Below, in pieces: positions 36,402 to 49,244 of a stretch of DNA of 64,000 nucleotides. Under the pieces are notes generated by a model, which saw only the letters and a program-made list of their open reading frames with translations, made no database searches and was not told the DNA's origin. This DNA is from Pseudomonas vanderleydeniana. Lineage in GTDB: Bacteria; Pseudomonadota; Gammaproteobacteria; Pseudomonadales; Pseudomonadaceae. The stretch's first letter is position 1. Every line of letters starts with the position of its first letter. The stretch is taken from NCBI RefSeq assembly GCF_014268755.2, contig NZ_CP077093.1, positions 6,446,501-6,510,500 on the forward strand, in the 5' to 3' direction. Position numbers and translations under genes: made by a program.

Positions 36402-36421
36402 GCGTCGCTCTCGGGGCCCCC

Positions 36422-36542
36422 TTCGCGGATAAACCGGGGCGCCGGACCGCCGGCTCCCACAATGATCATGCTGAACGCAAACCCTGTGTACACCGAAAAC
36501 TCTGTGGGAACAGGATTCACCGATGCGTCGGACCGCCGCGAA
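36422..36542. repeat. REPIN (GCGGATAAA class, diverged)
   Basis: The arms TTCGCGGATAAACCGGGGC...GGCTCCCACA and TGTGGGAACAGGATTCACCG...CCGCGAA are in inverted orientation. The extra GGACCGCCG insert in both arms marks a longer subtype, also seen at 49809. Confidence 0.8.
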
Positions 36543-36578
36543 AGGGTTCTAAAGGCCTGCACAGGATTCAGGGGAAGT

Positions 36579-36674
36579 TGGCGGAAGGCAGCGGGAGTCG
36601 AACCTGCCCGGGAACGGCTGCCGTCCCCAACCGGGTTTGAAGCCCGGCCGCGCCACCGGGCGCGATTGCCTTCC
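36579..36674 (-). tRNA. selC: tRNA-Sec (anticodon UCA)
   Basis: This 96-nt gene, including an encoded CCA, folds as a selenocysteine tRNA. It has an 8-bp acceptor stem (GGAAGGCA/TGCCTTCC), a long extra arm, a G discriminator and the anticodon TCA in the loop of CCGGGCTTCAAACCCGG. It is charged with serine and converted by SelA to selenocysteinyl-tRNA for delivery by SelB. It lies directly beside selB. Confidence 0.95.
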
Positions 36675-36682
36675 CTGGATTT

Positions 36683-40158
<3,476 letters not shown>

Positions 40159-40190
40159 ATGAGGGCAACGCGATTTTCCAGTGTAGCCAC

Positions 40191-41117
40191 TCACCCTCCC
40201 CCGGGCGCCAGCATCAGGTTCGGGGCCAGGCGCTGGAAGCCCTCCTCGTCCAGCCGGATATCCAGGGCCAGGCTCGCCAGGTCATCGGCCAACGGCTCGC
40301 CCGCAGCGTCGTTCTCCAGGTAGCTCTGCTTGAGATAACACTCACAGCCCGGGCAACACTCGGCCCGCAACGGCGCCTTGCCGGGCGCGTGTCGGTCATC
40401 CTCGATACTGGTGTAGCGCAGATCCTTGCTCGACTCGCAGTACACGCACTTGACCCGCACGACATGCCACTCACAGGCACACAGCGAGCACGCCAGGTAA
40501 CGCAGGCCATTGTGCTTGCCACGGTTGCGCACCACCCCGGCCATGGCCGGCGAACCGCAGGCCGGACATTGGGCCAGGCTGCCGGCAGGCTTGAGTTCCG
40601 GGCTGGGCAAGGCCAGCAGCCAACTGGACCAGGCCGCCTGCAGCGCGGCGCCGATAAAGGGCACCAGGGCGGCCGGCACGGCATCGTACTGCCCGCCGAG
40701 CAGGGCGATGCCCCACCCCTTGCGCTGGCTGTCGTCGCTGTCGCGCAAGCGCTGCACCGCGTCGGCCAGCGCCCCGTCCCCTGACGGTGCCAGATGTTCG
40801 AGCAACGCCTGCAGCCAGGCCAGCCACGGTCCCTCACGCACCAGACTGTCCGCCGCCAACGGCGGCAGCCCATGGCTGATACACAGGCGCTGACGCTCCT
40901 CGGCCACCGGCACGCCACCAGGCGGATGGTCGATCAGTTGCTGCTGGACCCGGCACAGTTGCGCGATCAGGCGCAGGTAGTCGTCCAGGGCATGCCCCTC
41001 GGCGAGCTGTTCCAGGCGCACGGCACGCAGTTCGAAGAGGTTGGCCGGCGGCAAATGCAGGAACGGCGGCGCTACCGCCGACGCTTCGATCTGTCCGGGT
41101 TCGAGAATAGTGCTCAA
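40191..41117 (-). CDS. fdhE: Formate dehydrogenase accessory protein FdhE
   Basis: This cytoplasmic rubredoxin-like factor of about 308 residues is needed for assembly and activity of respiratory formate dehydrogenases. Four CxxC pairs are visible: CPACG (about residue 190), CSLCACEWH, CVYCES and CCPGCECYL. The best start is TTG 41117 (LSTILEPGQIEAS), which has AAGGA 7 nt upstream and begins 4 nt after the fdoI stop. GTG 41147 in the same frame would overlap fdoI by 26 nt. It is the last gene of the fdo transcript before a REPIN. Confidence 0.9.
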   Translation of the reverse strand: MSTILEPGQIEASAVAPPFLHLPPANLFELRAVRLEQLAEGHALDDYLRLIAQLCRVQQQLIDHPPGGVPVAEERQRLCISHGLPPLAADSLVREGPWLAWLQALLEHLAPSGDGALADAVQRLRDSDDSQRKGWGIALLGGQYDAVPAALVPFIGAALQAAWSSWLLALPSPELKPAGSLAQCPACGSPAMAGVVRNRGKHNGLRYLACSLCACEWHVVRVKCVYCESSKDLRYTSIEDDRHAPGKAPLRAECCPGCECYLKQSYLENDAAGEPLADDLASLALDIRLDEEGFQRLAPNLMLAPGGG

Positions 41118-41121
41118 GCGT

Positions 41122-41784
41122 TCATCCTTGTTTTCGACCGTGGTCACGAGGAGTCTTGTCGCCGGTCACCTCGCGGTACCACAGCTCATGATGCTTGCGT
41201 GCCCAGGCCCGGCTGACCCAGCCATGCAGCATGGCGCCAATCGACCCCTTGATCCAGATCCCGGCATAGATGTGCACGATGATGCTGAGGATCAGCACGA
41301 ACGCCGCCAGGGCATGGAGCAAGGCGCCCAGGCGGATCGTACCGATGTCGAAGTAGTGACTGAAGTATGCTCGCCAGATCACCACGCCACTGACCAGCAG
41401 CACCAGCATGCACGCCAGCAGGGTCCAGAACAGCAGCTTCTGCCCGGCGTTGTACTTGCCGATCGCAGGCACGCCCTCCTCCTGGTTGAGCATCACCCGG
41501 TCGACCCGCCGTAGCCACAGCCGGTCATTGGCGGTGATGAAGTTGGCGCGCCAGAACCGCAGCACCAGCCCGAGGAAAAACACGAACATCGCCACCCCGA
41601 TGAACGGGTGCAGGATGCGTGTCCACGGCCCGCCGCCGAACAGGTTGCTCAGCCAGAACAGCGCCGGATGAAACAGCGCCAGCCCCGACAACCCGGCCAG
41701 CACGAACAGGATCGCGACGATCCAGTGATTGCTGCGCTCGTTGGCGTTGTAGCGCAGGATAGGCTTGTCGTCGTTCTCGCTCAT
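41122..41784 (-). CDS. fdoI: Formate dehydrogenase gamma subunit (cytochrome b556)
   Basis: This 220-residue inner-membrane di-haem b subunit carries electrons from the iron-sulphur subunit to quinone. Four hydrophobic segments lie at about residues 22-42, 52-75, 110-135 and 150-175. The haem-region His residues include [15 protein letters not shown] and [19 protein letters not shown]. The length matches FdnI/FdoI. It overlaps fdoH by 4 nt. Confidence 0.94.
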   Translation of the reverse strand: MSENDDKPILRYNANERSNHWIVAILFVLAGLSGLALFHPALFWLSNLFGGGPWTRILHPFIGVAMFVFFLGLVLRFWRANFITANDRLWLRRVDRVMLNQEEGVPAIGKYNAGQKLLFWTLLACMLVLLVSGVVIWRAYFSHYFDIGTIRLGALLHALAAFVLILSIIVHIYAGIWIKGSIGAMLHGWVSRAWARKHHELWYREVTGDKTPRDHGRKQG

Positions 41785-42731
41785 GGCCGTTGCTCCCCTT
41801 GCCCGCCGGGACGGTTCGGATCATAGACATGCACCGAGGGATCCACCGGGTGGACACTGCCGTCGGGCGGAGTCGGATGTTCCTCCTCCTCGACCCGCTG
41901 CGGTCCCACCCGCACATAGTGGAAGAACCCGGCCACCACCGCCGCGCCCATGGCCAGCAGCGCCAGCGGCTTGGTCACGCCTTTCCACAGGCCGACCAGC
42001 GGGCTGATCACCGGTTGTTCCGGCAAACCGGCGTACAGCTTCGGCGTGTCGGCATGGTGCAACACGTACATGACGTGGGTACCACCGACGCCATCCGGGT
42101 CGTAGAGCCCGGCCTTGTCGTAGCCACGCGACTTGAGGTCGACGATACGCTCGGCGGCATGCACCTTCATCTCGTCCTTGCTGCCGAAGACGATCGCCCC
42201 GGTCGGGCAGGTCTTCACGCAGGCCGGCTCCAGGCCCACGGTCACGCGGTCGGAACACAGGGTGCACTTGTACGCCTTGTGGTCCTTCTGCGAGATCCGC
42301 GGGATGTTGAACGGACAGCCGGTGATGCAGTAGCCGCAACCGATGCAGTGGTCCTGGTTGAAGTCGACGATACCGTTGGCGTGCTTGATGATCGCCCCCG
42401 GGCTCGGGCAAGCCTTCAGGCAACCGGGATCGGCGCAGTGCATGCAGCCGTCCTTGCGGATCAGCCACTCCAGGTTGCCGTCGTCGCGCTCGTGTTCGGT
42501 GAAGCGCATCAGGGTCCAGGTTTCGGCACTGAGGTCCTGGGGGTTGTCGTAGGTGCCGTGGTTGTGGCCGACCTCGTCACGCAGTTCGTTCCACTCCGAG
42601 CACGCCACCTGGCAGGCCTTGCAGCCGATGCACTTGGTGGTGTCGATCAGCTTGGCGACTTCCTGCTGCTGGCGTACCGAAGGCGGCACGGTGGTCGTGG
42701 CGGAGCGGGCGATGATGTCTTGGCTGGCCAT
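41781..42731 (-). CDS. fdoH: Formate dehydrogenase iron-sulphur (beta) subunit
   Basis: This 316-residue subunit binds four [4Fe-4S] clusters. Cysteine groups include [15 protein letters not shown] (about residue 36), [18 protein letters not shown] (about 96), [16 protein letters not shown] (about 130) and CTLCSDRV...[10 protein letters not shown] (about 155-175). A single C-terminal transmembrane helix (about 250-270) anchors it to FdoI at the periplasmic face. The start shares a base with the fdoG stop (ATGA). Confidence 0.96.
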   Translation of the reverse strand: MASQDIIARSATTTVPPSVRQQQEVAKLIDTTKCIGCKACQVACSEWNELRDEVGHNHGTYDNPQDLSAETWTLMRFTEHERDDGNLEWLIRKDGCMHCADPGCLKACPSPGAIIKHANGIVDFNQDHCIGCGYCITGCPFNIPRISQKDHKAYKCTLCSDRVTVGLEPACVKTCPTGAIVFGSKDEMKVHAAERIVDLKSRGYDKAGLYDPDGVGGTHVMYVLHHADTPKLYAGLPEQPVISPLVGLWKGVTKPLALLAMGAAVVAGFFHYVRVGPQRVEEEEHPTPPDGSVHPVDPSVHVYDPNRPGGQGEQRP

Positions 42732-45700
42732 CAGAGTTTCTCCACTTTGACGAGGAACGACTTGGACTCCGGCGTCTGGGTGTTGCCGTCACCGAGGAAC
42801 GGCACCAGGGTGTTGGTCAGGTAGCCATGCCGGGTCGTGCCGGTGAAGCCCCAGTGCAACGGGATGCCGATCTGGTGCACGGTCTGGTTGTTGACCTGCA
42901 GCGGACGGATCCGCTTGGTCACCACCGCCACCGCATCGATGTGCCCACGCTTGCTCGATACCCGCACCCGATCGCCGGCCTTGATCCCCTTCTCGTTGGC
43001 CAGCACCTCGCCGATCTCGACGAACTGCTCGGGCTGGGCAATCGCGTTGAGCCGACAATGCTTGCTCCAGAAGTGGAAGTGTTCGGTCAGCCGGTAGGTG
43101 GTCGCCGCGTAGGGATATTCCTCGTGCTTGCCGAGGGTATCCCACACCGAATCGAAGATCCGCCCGGCCGGGTTGCTGATCGCCTTCTTGTTCTGCGGGT
43201 GCAGCGGGTTGATGCCGATCGGCGTCTCGAACGGTTCGTAGTGCTCGGGGAACGGCCCTTCGGCCATTTTGTCGAGCGCAAAGAACCGTGCCACGCCTTC
43301 GGGGTTCATGATGAACGGATTCATCCCCGCTTCCGGCGGCGAGTCGACCTTGAAGTCCGGCACGTCGGTGCCGCCCCAGGCCTTGCCGTTCCACCACACC
43401 AGGCGTTTTTTCTCCGGATCCCAGGGCTTGCCCTGCGGGTCGCTGGAGGCACGGTTGTAGAGGATGCGGCGGTTGGCCGGCCAGGCCCAGGCCCAGTTCT
43501 GCACCTGGTGCATGCCGTACGGGTCGCTGTTGTCGCGCCGGGCCATCTGGTTGCCCTGCTCGGTCCAGCAGCCGGCGAAGATCCAGCAGCCGGACGCGGT
43601 GCTGCCGTCGTCCTTCAACTGGGCAAAGGCCGAGAGTTGCTGGCCGGCCTTGAGCGTGGTGCCGCTCGCGTCGCTCAGGTCGCTGACCGCCCAGCCGTTC
43701 ATCTCCTTGGCCAGCTCTTCAGGCGAAGGCTCGTCGGGGATCTTGTACGGCCAGCTGATATTGAGCATCGGGTCCGGATAGGCACCACCCTCGGCCTGGT
43801 AGCGATGACGCAGGCGCAGGAACAGTTCGCTCATGATCTGCACATCGGTACGGGTTTCACCGGGGCCATCGGCGCCCTTCCAGTGCCATTGCAGCCAGCG
43901 GCTGCTGTTGACCAGCGAGCCGTCCTCCTCGGCGAAGCAGGTGGTGGGCAGGCGGATCACCTCGGTCTGGATGTTGGCCGTGTCGACGTCGTTGAACGGC
44001 CCGGCGTTGCGCCAGAACTCCGAGGTCTCGGTGGCCAGCGGGTCCATGACCACCAGCCACTTGAGCTTGCCCAGGGCGGCGGTGACGCGGTTCTTGTCCG
44101 GCAGCGCGGCAATCGGATTGAAGCCCTGGCACATGTAGCCGTTGACCTTGCCCTGACCCATCATCTCGAACATGCGCAGCACGTCGTAGGCCGGCACGTC
44201 GAGCTTGGGCAGCCAGTCGTAGCCCCAGTTGTTGGCTGCGGTGGCGTTGGCGCCATACCAGGCCTTCATCAGGCTGACGTGGAACTTGCCGTAGTTCTGC
44301 CAGTAGGACAGTTGCCCCGGCCGCAGCGGCTTGGGTGCACGCTTGTCGATGAAGGTGGCGTAGTCCTGCTCGGCATCACCGGCCAGGGTCAGGTAGCCCG
44401 GCAGCGAGTTGGACAGCAGCCCCAGGTCGGTCAGGCCCTGGATGTTGGAGTGCCCGCGCAAGGCGTTGACCCCGCCTCCCGGCATGCCGACGTTGCCCAG
44501 CAACAGTTGCACCATCGCCGCGCTGCGGATGATCTGCGCACCGATCGAATGCTGGGTCCAGCCCAGGGCATAGAGGATGGTCATGGTCTTGCCCGGTGCC
44601 GAGCAGGTGGCGATCTCTTCCCAGATCGTCATCATCCGGTCCTGGGGCATGCCACAGGTCATGCTCGCCACTTCCGGCGTGTAGCGGCTGTAGTGCTGCT
44701 TCATCAACTGGTAGACGCAACGCGGGTGCTGCAGGGTCGGATCGACCTTTGCAAACCCGTCCTCGCCGAGTTCATAACCCCAGCCGGACTTGTCGACATA
44801 GCTGCGCTTGGCCGCGTCGTAGCCGCTGAACAGGCCATCCTCGAAGCCATAGCCGGCCTTGACGATGAACGACACGTCAGTGTAGTTGCGCACGTATTCG
44901 TGCTGGATCCTGTCATGGCTCAGCAGATAGTTGATCAGCCCGCCCATGAAGGCGATGTCGCTACCGGTGCGGATCGGCGCATAGTAGTCCGCCACCGAGG
45001 CGGTACGGGTGAACCGCGGGTCGACCACGATCAGCCGCGCCTTGTTGTGCGCCTTGGCTTCGGTCACCCACTTGAAGCCGCACGGATGCGCTTCAGCAGC
45101 GTTGCCGCCCATCACCAGGACCAGGTTCGCGTTGGCGATGTCAGACCAATGATTGGTCATGGCGCCACGGCCGTACGTCGGGGCAAGACTTGCCACCGTC
45201 GGACCGTGTCAGACACGCGCCTGGTTATCGAACCCCAGCATGCCGAGCGAGCGGATCACCTTGTGCGTCAGGTAGCCGGCTTCGCTGGAAGCGGCGGACG
45301 CGGCAAGGAACCCCGTGGTGAGCCAGCGGTTGACCGTCTGGCCCTGGGCATTCTTCTCGATGAAGTTGGCATCGCGGTCCTGCTTCATCAGCTCGGCGAC
45401 GCGATCGAGCGCTTCGTCCCAGCCGATGCGGGTCCATTCCTTGCTGCCGGGCTTGCGTACCTCGGGGTACATCAGCCGGCTCGGGCTGTGGATAAAGTCC
45501 AGCAGGCCAGCGCCTTTCGGGCAGAGAGTGCCGCGGTTGACCGGATGGTCCGCGTCGCCCTCGATATGGATGATGTTCTGCTTGACGTTCTTGCCCGCGT
45601 CGCCCTGGCTGTACAGGATCAGGCCGCAGCCGACCGAGCAGTAGGGACAGGTATTGCGGGTTTCTTTGGTATGCGCCAGCTTGAAGTGGCGCACCTGCTC

Positions 45701-45799
45701 GGCGAATGCCTGCGTCGGGGCCATGCCCAACGCCGCAAGGCTCGAGCCTCCAAGGCCGATGGCGGCGACCTTGAAGAACTGCCGACGGTTGAGGTCCAT
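42731..45799 (-). CDS. fdoG: Selenocysteine-containing formate dehydrogenase, alpha subunit
   Basis: This 1022-residue molybdopterin enzyme oxidises formate to CO2. It has a Tat signal ([15 protein letters not shown], residues 4-18) for folded export to the periplasm and a [4Fe-4S] site [11 protein letters not shown] (about 50-60). A UGA at 45211-45209 falls at residue 197 in [16 protein letters not shown], where E. coli FdnG has Sec196. The frame therefore looks split but is one selenoprotein gene. A SECIS-like hairpin follows the UGA. The C-terminal part carries the usual [12 protein letters not shown] and MopB-binding domain. ATG 45799 has AGGAG upstream. The sel genes and tRNA-Sec are adjacent. 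Confidence 0.96.
45179..45211 (-). promoter_or_regulatory. Sec UGA codon and SECIS-like hairpin in fdoG
   Basis: The UGA occupies 45211-45209. Thirteen to 33 nt downstream is a hairpin: CGG, a bulged U, GGCA, loop AGUCU, UGCC, CCG. Bulged U and a GU in a five-base loop match the bacterial mini-SECIS recognised by SelB. E. coli fdnG has the same spacing with loop GGUCU. Confidence 0.75.
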
Positions 45800-45889
45800 C
45801 GTGCACTCCTGATCAGGTGGTGGCGCACGGGACATCGCCGGCGCCTCTTGGCAATCACGGTGGAGGCGATTACTGCCTGCCAATAGATA

Positions 45890-45930
45890 ACTCTAGCCAA
45901 GAATCCTGAACGTGCGATGACATGGGTCAA
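45890..45930 (-). promoter_or_regulatory. Possible Anr site and promoter of the fdo operon
   Basis: TTGACCCATGTCAT (45930-45917, read on the minus strand) resembles the Anr/FNR box TTGAT-N4-ATCAA with a few mismatches. A -10 like TAGAGT (45895-45890) is placed where a class II site at -41.5 would put it. Oxygen-limitation control fits a respiratory formate dehydrogenase. Confidence 0.4.
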
Positions 45931-45989
45931 GGCGTCGACAGTTGACGCGAGGTAATGAAGAAGATTTTTCGATGTCGTGTCGCCGGCAA

Positions 45990-46343
45990 TCAACCACCGA
46001 TCCAACTGTAGAGCGGTGAATCCGTGCCACTCTCGACCTTGACCTCGCTGCTATGGCGCAGCCGCACCAGCAGGCGCTTGCCGGCCGCCGTGGTGCCCGT
46101 CAGCGCCTCCAACTGCTCCAGCAGTTCCGGGCCACTCAGTTGCCCGGCCCGGCGCAGCAGATCCCGGGCCAGTTGCCATTGGGTATCATCCTGGCTCGCC
46201 GGCTTGCTCGGCACTGCGGTGGCCGCTACTTGCCTTGGTTCCAGACCCTGCAATTGCGCGCCCAGCCGGGCCCATTCGCTGTCATCCAGCTCCAGCGTCA
46301 AATCCACCGGCCACTGGCCGACGGTCCCACGAATCCTCACCAT
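45990..46343 (-). CDS. Hypothetical protein
   Basis: This 117-residue protein has no recognisable named domain. It begins with a beta-like segment (MVRIRGTVGQWPVDLTLELDD), has a variable middle, and ends RLLVRLRHSSEVKVESG, which looks like a small soluble protein. ATG 46343 is preceded by GAGG. In-frame starts further upstream (46361, 46379) have weaker sites. It sits between the fdo promoter region and the divergent zinc operon. Function unknown. Confidence 0.65.
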   Translation of the reverse strand: MVRIRGTVGQWPVDLTLELDDSEWARLGAQLQGLEPRQVAATAVPSKPASQDDTQWQLARDLLRRAGQLSGPELLEQLEALTGTTAAGKRLLVRLRHSSEVKVESGTDSPLYSWIGG

Positions 46344-46439
46344 GCATCGGTCCTCGATCATCTTTACGCCAACAGGCAAGCCTGCATGCTCCCACGCGTC
46401 AGCAGGATAGCCAAGCGGGTGGCCGAAACCCTTCGAAAC

Positions 46440-46452
46440 GTTATAAGATCAC
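46440..46452 (+). promoter_or_regulatory. Zur-like box upstream of zinc operon
   Basis: GTTATAAGATCAC matches 11 of 13 positions of the GTTATANTATAAC zinc-uptake-regulator box and lies 38 bp before the start of the DUF2796 gene. ATAAC follows immediately. Zn-dependent repression is inferred. Confidence 0.6.
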
Positions 46453-46489
46453 ATAACAAAATCCCCCTCGCCGTTTCCGGAGAAACGCC

Positions 46490-47086
46490 ATGCGCCGCCT
46501 GCTCCTCGCCCTGCCTTTCGCCTTGCTGCCCCTGGTCGCCGCCCAGGCCCATGAAAAAGAACATGGCAGCCTCGGTACCCATGAACACGGCGTGGGCCGC
46601 CTGAACGCGGTGCTGGATGCCCAGACCCTGGAACTGGAGTTGCAAAGCCCGGCGATGAACCTGGTGGGCTTCGAGCACGCGGCCACCAGCGACGCCGACA
46701 AGGCCAAGGTCGCAGCCGTGCGCGCGCTGCTGGACAAACCATTGGAGCTGTTCAACCTGCCCAGGGGCGCCGGCTGCGTGGTCGCCAACCAGGAACTGGA
46801 AAGCCCGTTGTTCGGCGACAAGGCGCCGGAAGATGCCGATCACGACGACGATGATGACGACGACCATGCCCACGCTGGCGATGAGCACGAGCATCACCAC
46901 GACCACAGCGAAATCCACGCGCACTACCAGTTCACCTGCAGCACGCCGGCGGCGCTCAAGCAGCTCGACCTGGGCCAGGTCTTCAAGACCTTCCCCGCCA
47001 CGCAGAAAATCCAGGTACAACTGATCTCGCCAAGCGGTCAGCAGGGTGTCGATGCGACGCCGAAGGCCGCTACGCTGAAGTTCTGA
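46490..47086 (+). CDS. DUF2796 (ZrgA-like) periplasmic zinc-binding protein
   Basis: This 198-residue secreted protein has a signal peptide (residues 1-20, ending AAQA). It has a strongly His/Asp-rich stretch at about 115-145 (DHDDDDDDDHAHAG, HEHHHDHSEIHAH) and an N-terminal AHEKEHGSLGTHEHG. Such runs bind zinc. DUF2796 members (ZrgA in Vibrio; the PA4063 group in P. aeruginosa) are linked to zinc uptake. A Zur-like box precedes it, and an ABC pair with a DUF3299 protein follow, matching the PA4063-PA4066 layout. Confidence 0.85.
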   Translation: MRRLLLALPFALLPLVAAQAHEKEHGSLGTHEHGVGRLNAVLDAQTLELELQSPAMNLVGFEHAATSDADKAKVAAVRALLDKPLELFNLPRGAGCVVANQELESPLFGDKAPEDADHDDDDDDDHAHAGDEHEHHHDHSEIHAHYQFTCSTPAALKQLDLGQVFKTFPATQKIQVQLISPSGQQGVDATPKAATLKF

Positions 47087-47097
47087 TCCGATGTCCG

Positions 47098-47190
47098 TTG
47101 CAGGAGCGGGCGGTCGACGGGGCCGCGAATGCGCCCTCGAGAACGCCAAGAGCCTCGCGGGCAACCGAGCCTCGGCCGGCCGCTCCTGCA
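47098..47190. repeat. REPIN inside the zinc operon
   Basis: TTGCAGGAGCGGGCGGTCGA and GGCCGGCCGCTCCTGCA form inverted arms. It occupies most of the 169-bp gap between the DUF2796 gene and the ABC ATPase gene. Confidence 0.75.
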
Positions 47191-47255
47191 GACCCGCGTA
47201 AAGTCCAGGCCCGACCGGCAAGACCAGAGAATCCATACACTGTGAAACGGTTTCC

Positions 47256-47966
47256 ATGACCCAAGCACTTATCGAACTGTCCGACCTGGGCTTCAACTGG
47301 CCCGGGCATCCACAGTTGCTGGATATTCCGGCGTTCCGCCTGGAACCCGGCGAAACGCTGTTTCTCAAGGGCCCCAGCGGCAGTGGCAAGACCACCCTGC
47401 TCGGCCTGCTCGGCGGCGTGCAGAAACCCAGCCGCGGCAGCATTCGTCTGCTCGGCCAGGAACTGACCGAACTGGGCGCCGGTGCCCGCGACCGTTTTCG
47501 CGTCGATCACACTGGCTACATCTTCCAGCAGTTCAACCTGCTGCCGTTTCTCTCGGTGCGCGAAAACGTCGAGCTGCCCTGCCACTTCTCCAGGCTGCGT
47601 GCCAGCCGCGCCGCCCAGCGCCACGGCAGCGTCGACCAGGCCGCCGCGACTCTGCTCGCCCACCTGGGCCTGAAGGATCCGGCGCTGCTGGAACGCCGCG
47701 CCGATTCGCTGTCGATCGGCCAGCAACAACGGGTCGCTGCCGCCCGCGCGCTGATCGGCCAGCCAGAGCTGGTGATCGCCGACGAGCCGACTTCGGCGCT
47801 CGACTACGACGCCCGCGAGGCCTTCATCCAGTTGCTGTTCGCCGAATGCCGCGAGGCCGGCTCCAGCCTGCTGTTCGTCAGCCATGACCAGAGCCTGGCG
47901 TCATTGTTCGACCGTCACCTGTCCCTGGCCGAACTCAATCGCGCGGCCGCGCCCGCGGAGGTCTGA
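47256..47966 (+). CDS. ABC transporter ATP-binding protein (LolD/MacB type)
   Basis: This 236-residue ATPase has Walker A GPSGSGKTTL (about residues 36-45), Q-loop YIFQQFNLLPFLS (about 87), signature LSIGQQQR (about 152) and Walker B LVIADEPTSALD (about 170). The LolD/MacB class energises periplasmic conformational change rather than substrate import. It pairs with the permease that starts 1 nt after its stop. The operon context suggests a role under zinc limitation. Confidence 0.9.
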   Translation: MTQALIELSDLGFNWPGHPQLLDIPAFRLEPGETLFLKGPSGSGKTTLLGLLGGVQKPSRGSIRLLGQELTELGAGARDRFRVDHTGYIFQQFNLLPFLSVRENVELPCHFSRLRASRAAQRHGSVDQAAATLLAHLGLKDPALLERRADSLSIGQQQRVAAARALIGQPELVIADEPTSALDYDAREAFIQLLFAECREAGSSLLFVSHDQSLASLFDRHLSLAELNRAAAPAEV

Positions 47967-47967
47967 G

Positions 47968-49233
47968 ATGTATCTGTTTCGACTGGCCCTGGCCAGCCTG
48001 GCCAACCGCCGCTTTACCGCCCTGCTCACGGCCTTCGCCATCGCCCTCTCGGTCTGCCTGCTGCTGGCGGTGGAGCGGGTGCGCACCGAGGCTCGCGCCA
48101 GTTTCGCCAGCACCATCAGCGGCACCGACCTGATCGTCGGCGCCCGCTCGGGCTCGGTGAACCTGCTGCTGTACTCGGTGTTCCGCATCGGCAACGCCAC
48201 CAACAACATCCGCTGGGACAGCTTCGAGCACTTCGCCAACGACCCACGGGTGAAGTGGGCGATCCCGATGTCCCTCGGCGACTCGCACCGCGGCTACCGG
48301 GTGCTGGGAACCAACGAATCCTACTTCGAGCACTACCAGTACGGTCACCAGCAGCACCTGGAACTGGCCAGCGGTCGCGCCTTCGCCACCGACCCGTTCG
48401 AAGTGGTGCTCGGTGCCGAAGTCGCCGAAGCCCTGCACTACAAGCTTGGTGACAAGCTGGTGCTGGCCCATGGAGTCGCGGCGATCAGCCTGGTCAAGCA
48501 CGACGACAAGCCGTTCACCGTGGTCGGTATCCTCAAGCGCACCGGCACGCCGGTCGATCGCACGTTGCACATCAGCCTCGGCGGCATGGAGGCGATTCAC
48601 ATCGACTGGCACAACGGCGTCCCCGCCCATGGTGCCGGACGGATCAGCGCCGACCAGGCACGCAACATGGACCTCACGCCCCAGGCGATCACCGCGTTCA
48701 TGCTCGGCCTCAAGAGCAAGATCGCGACCTTCGCCCTGCAACGCGAGATCAATGAATTCCGTGGCGAGCCGATGCTGTCGATCCTGCCAGGGGTGGCCCT
48801 GCAGGAACTCTGGAGCCTGATGGGCACGGCGGAAAAGGCCCTGTTCGTGGTCTCGCTGTTCGTGGTGCTGACCGGCCTGATCGGCATGCTCACGGCGATT
48901 CTCACCAGCCTCAACGAACGTCGACGGGAGATGGCGATCCTGCGCTCGGTGGGTGCGCGGCCCTGGCATATCGCCAGCCTGCTGGTGCTGGAAGCCTTCG
49001 CCCTGGCACTGGCCGGGGTGGCGGCCGGGCTCGGCCTGCTGTACCTGGGCATTGCCCTGGCCCAGGGCTACGTGCAGTCCAACTACGGTCTCTACCTGCC
49101 GCTGTCCTGGCCAAGCGAATATGAATGGACGCTGCTCGGCGGTATCCTCGTCGCCGCCCTGTTGATGGGCAGCGTGCCGGCCTGGCGCGCCTATCGACAG
49201 TCCCTGGCCGATGGCCTGTCCATTCGTTTGTGA
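47968..49233 (+). CDS. MacB/FtsX-type ABC permease
   Basis: This 421-residue membrane protein has the four-helix MacB/FtsX plan. TM1 is at about residues 17-37. A large periplasmic domain follows (about 45-290), then three helices near 300-325, 345-375 and 385-410. MNERRREMAILRSVGA-like coupling-helix sequence (SLNERRREMAILRSVGAR) is present at about 312-330. ATG 47968 follows the ATPase stop by one base. Such permeases often work with extracytoplasmic proteins such as the DUF2796 and DUF3299 products. Confidence 0.9.
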   Translation: MYLFRLALASLANRRFTALLTAFAIALSVCLLLAVERVRTEARASFASTISGTDLIVGARSGSVNLLLYSVFRIGNATNNIRWDSFEHFANDPRVKWAIPMSLGDSHRGYRVLGTNESYFEHYQYGHQQHLELASGRAFATDPFEVVLGAEVAEALHYKLGDKLVLAHGVAAISLVKHDDKPFTVVGILKRTGTPVDRTLHISLGGMEAIHIDWHNGVPAHGAGRISADQARNMDLTPQAITAFMLGLKSKIATFALQREINEFRGEPMLSILPGVALQELWSLMGTAEKALFVVSLFVVLTGLIGMLTAILTSLNERRREMAILRSVGARPWHIASLLVLEAFALALAGVAAGLGLLYLGIALAQGYVQSNYGLYLPLSWPSEYEWTLLGGILVAALLMGSVPAWRAYRQSLADGLSIRL

Positions 49234-49244
49234 GCCCCTGTGCG

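Noticed and set aside
45197..45211. fdoG read as two genes or a pseudogene because of a TGA
   Set aside because: The TGA is at the Sec position, flanking residues continue the family alignment, a SECIS-like hairpin follows and sel genes are adjacent.
42827..45886. Plus-strand open frame of 1019 codons opposite fdoG
   Set aside because: It is a shadow frame; it also spans the UGA, where the minus strand is a known selenoprotein.
45870..45900. Sigma-54 promoter upstream of fdoG (TGGCAGGCAGTAATCGC)
   Set aside because: The GG to GC distance is not 10 nt as sigma-54 needs, and a sigma-70 -10 fits better.
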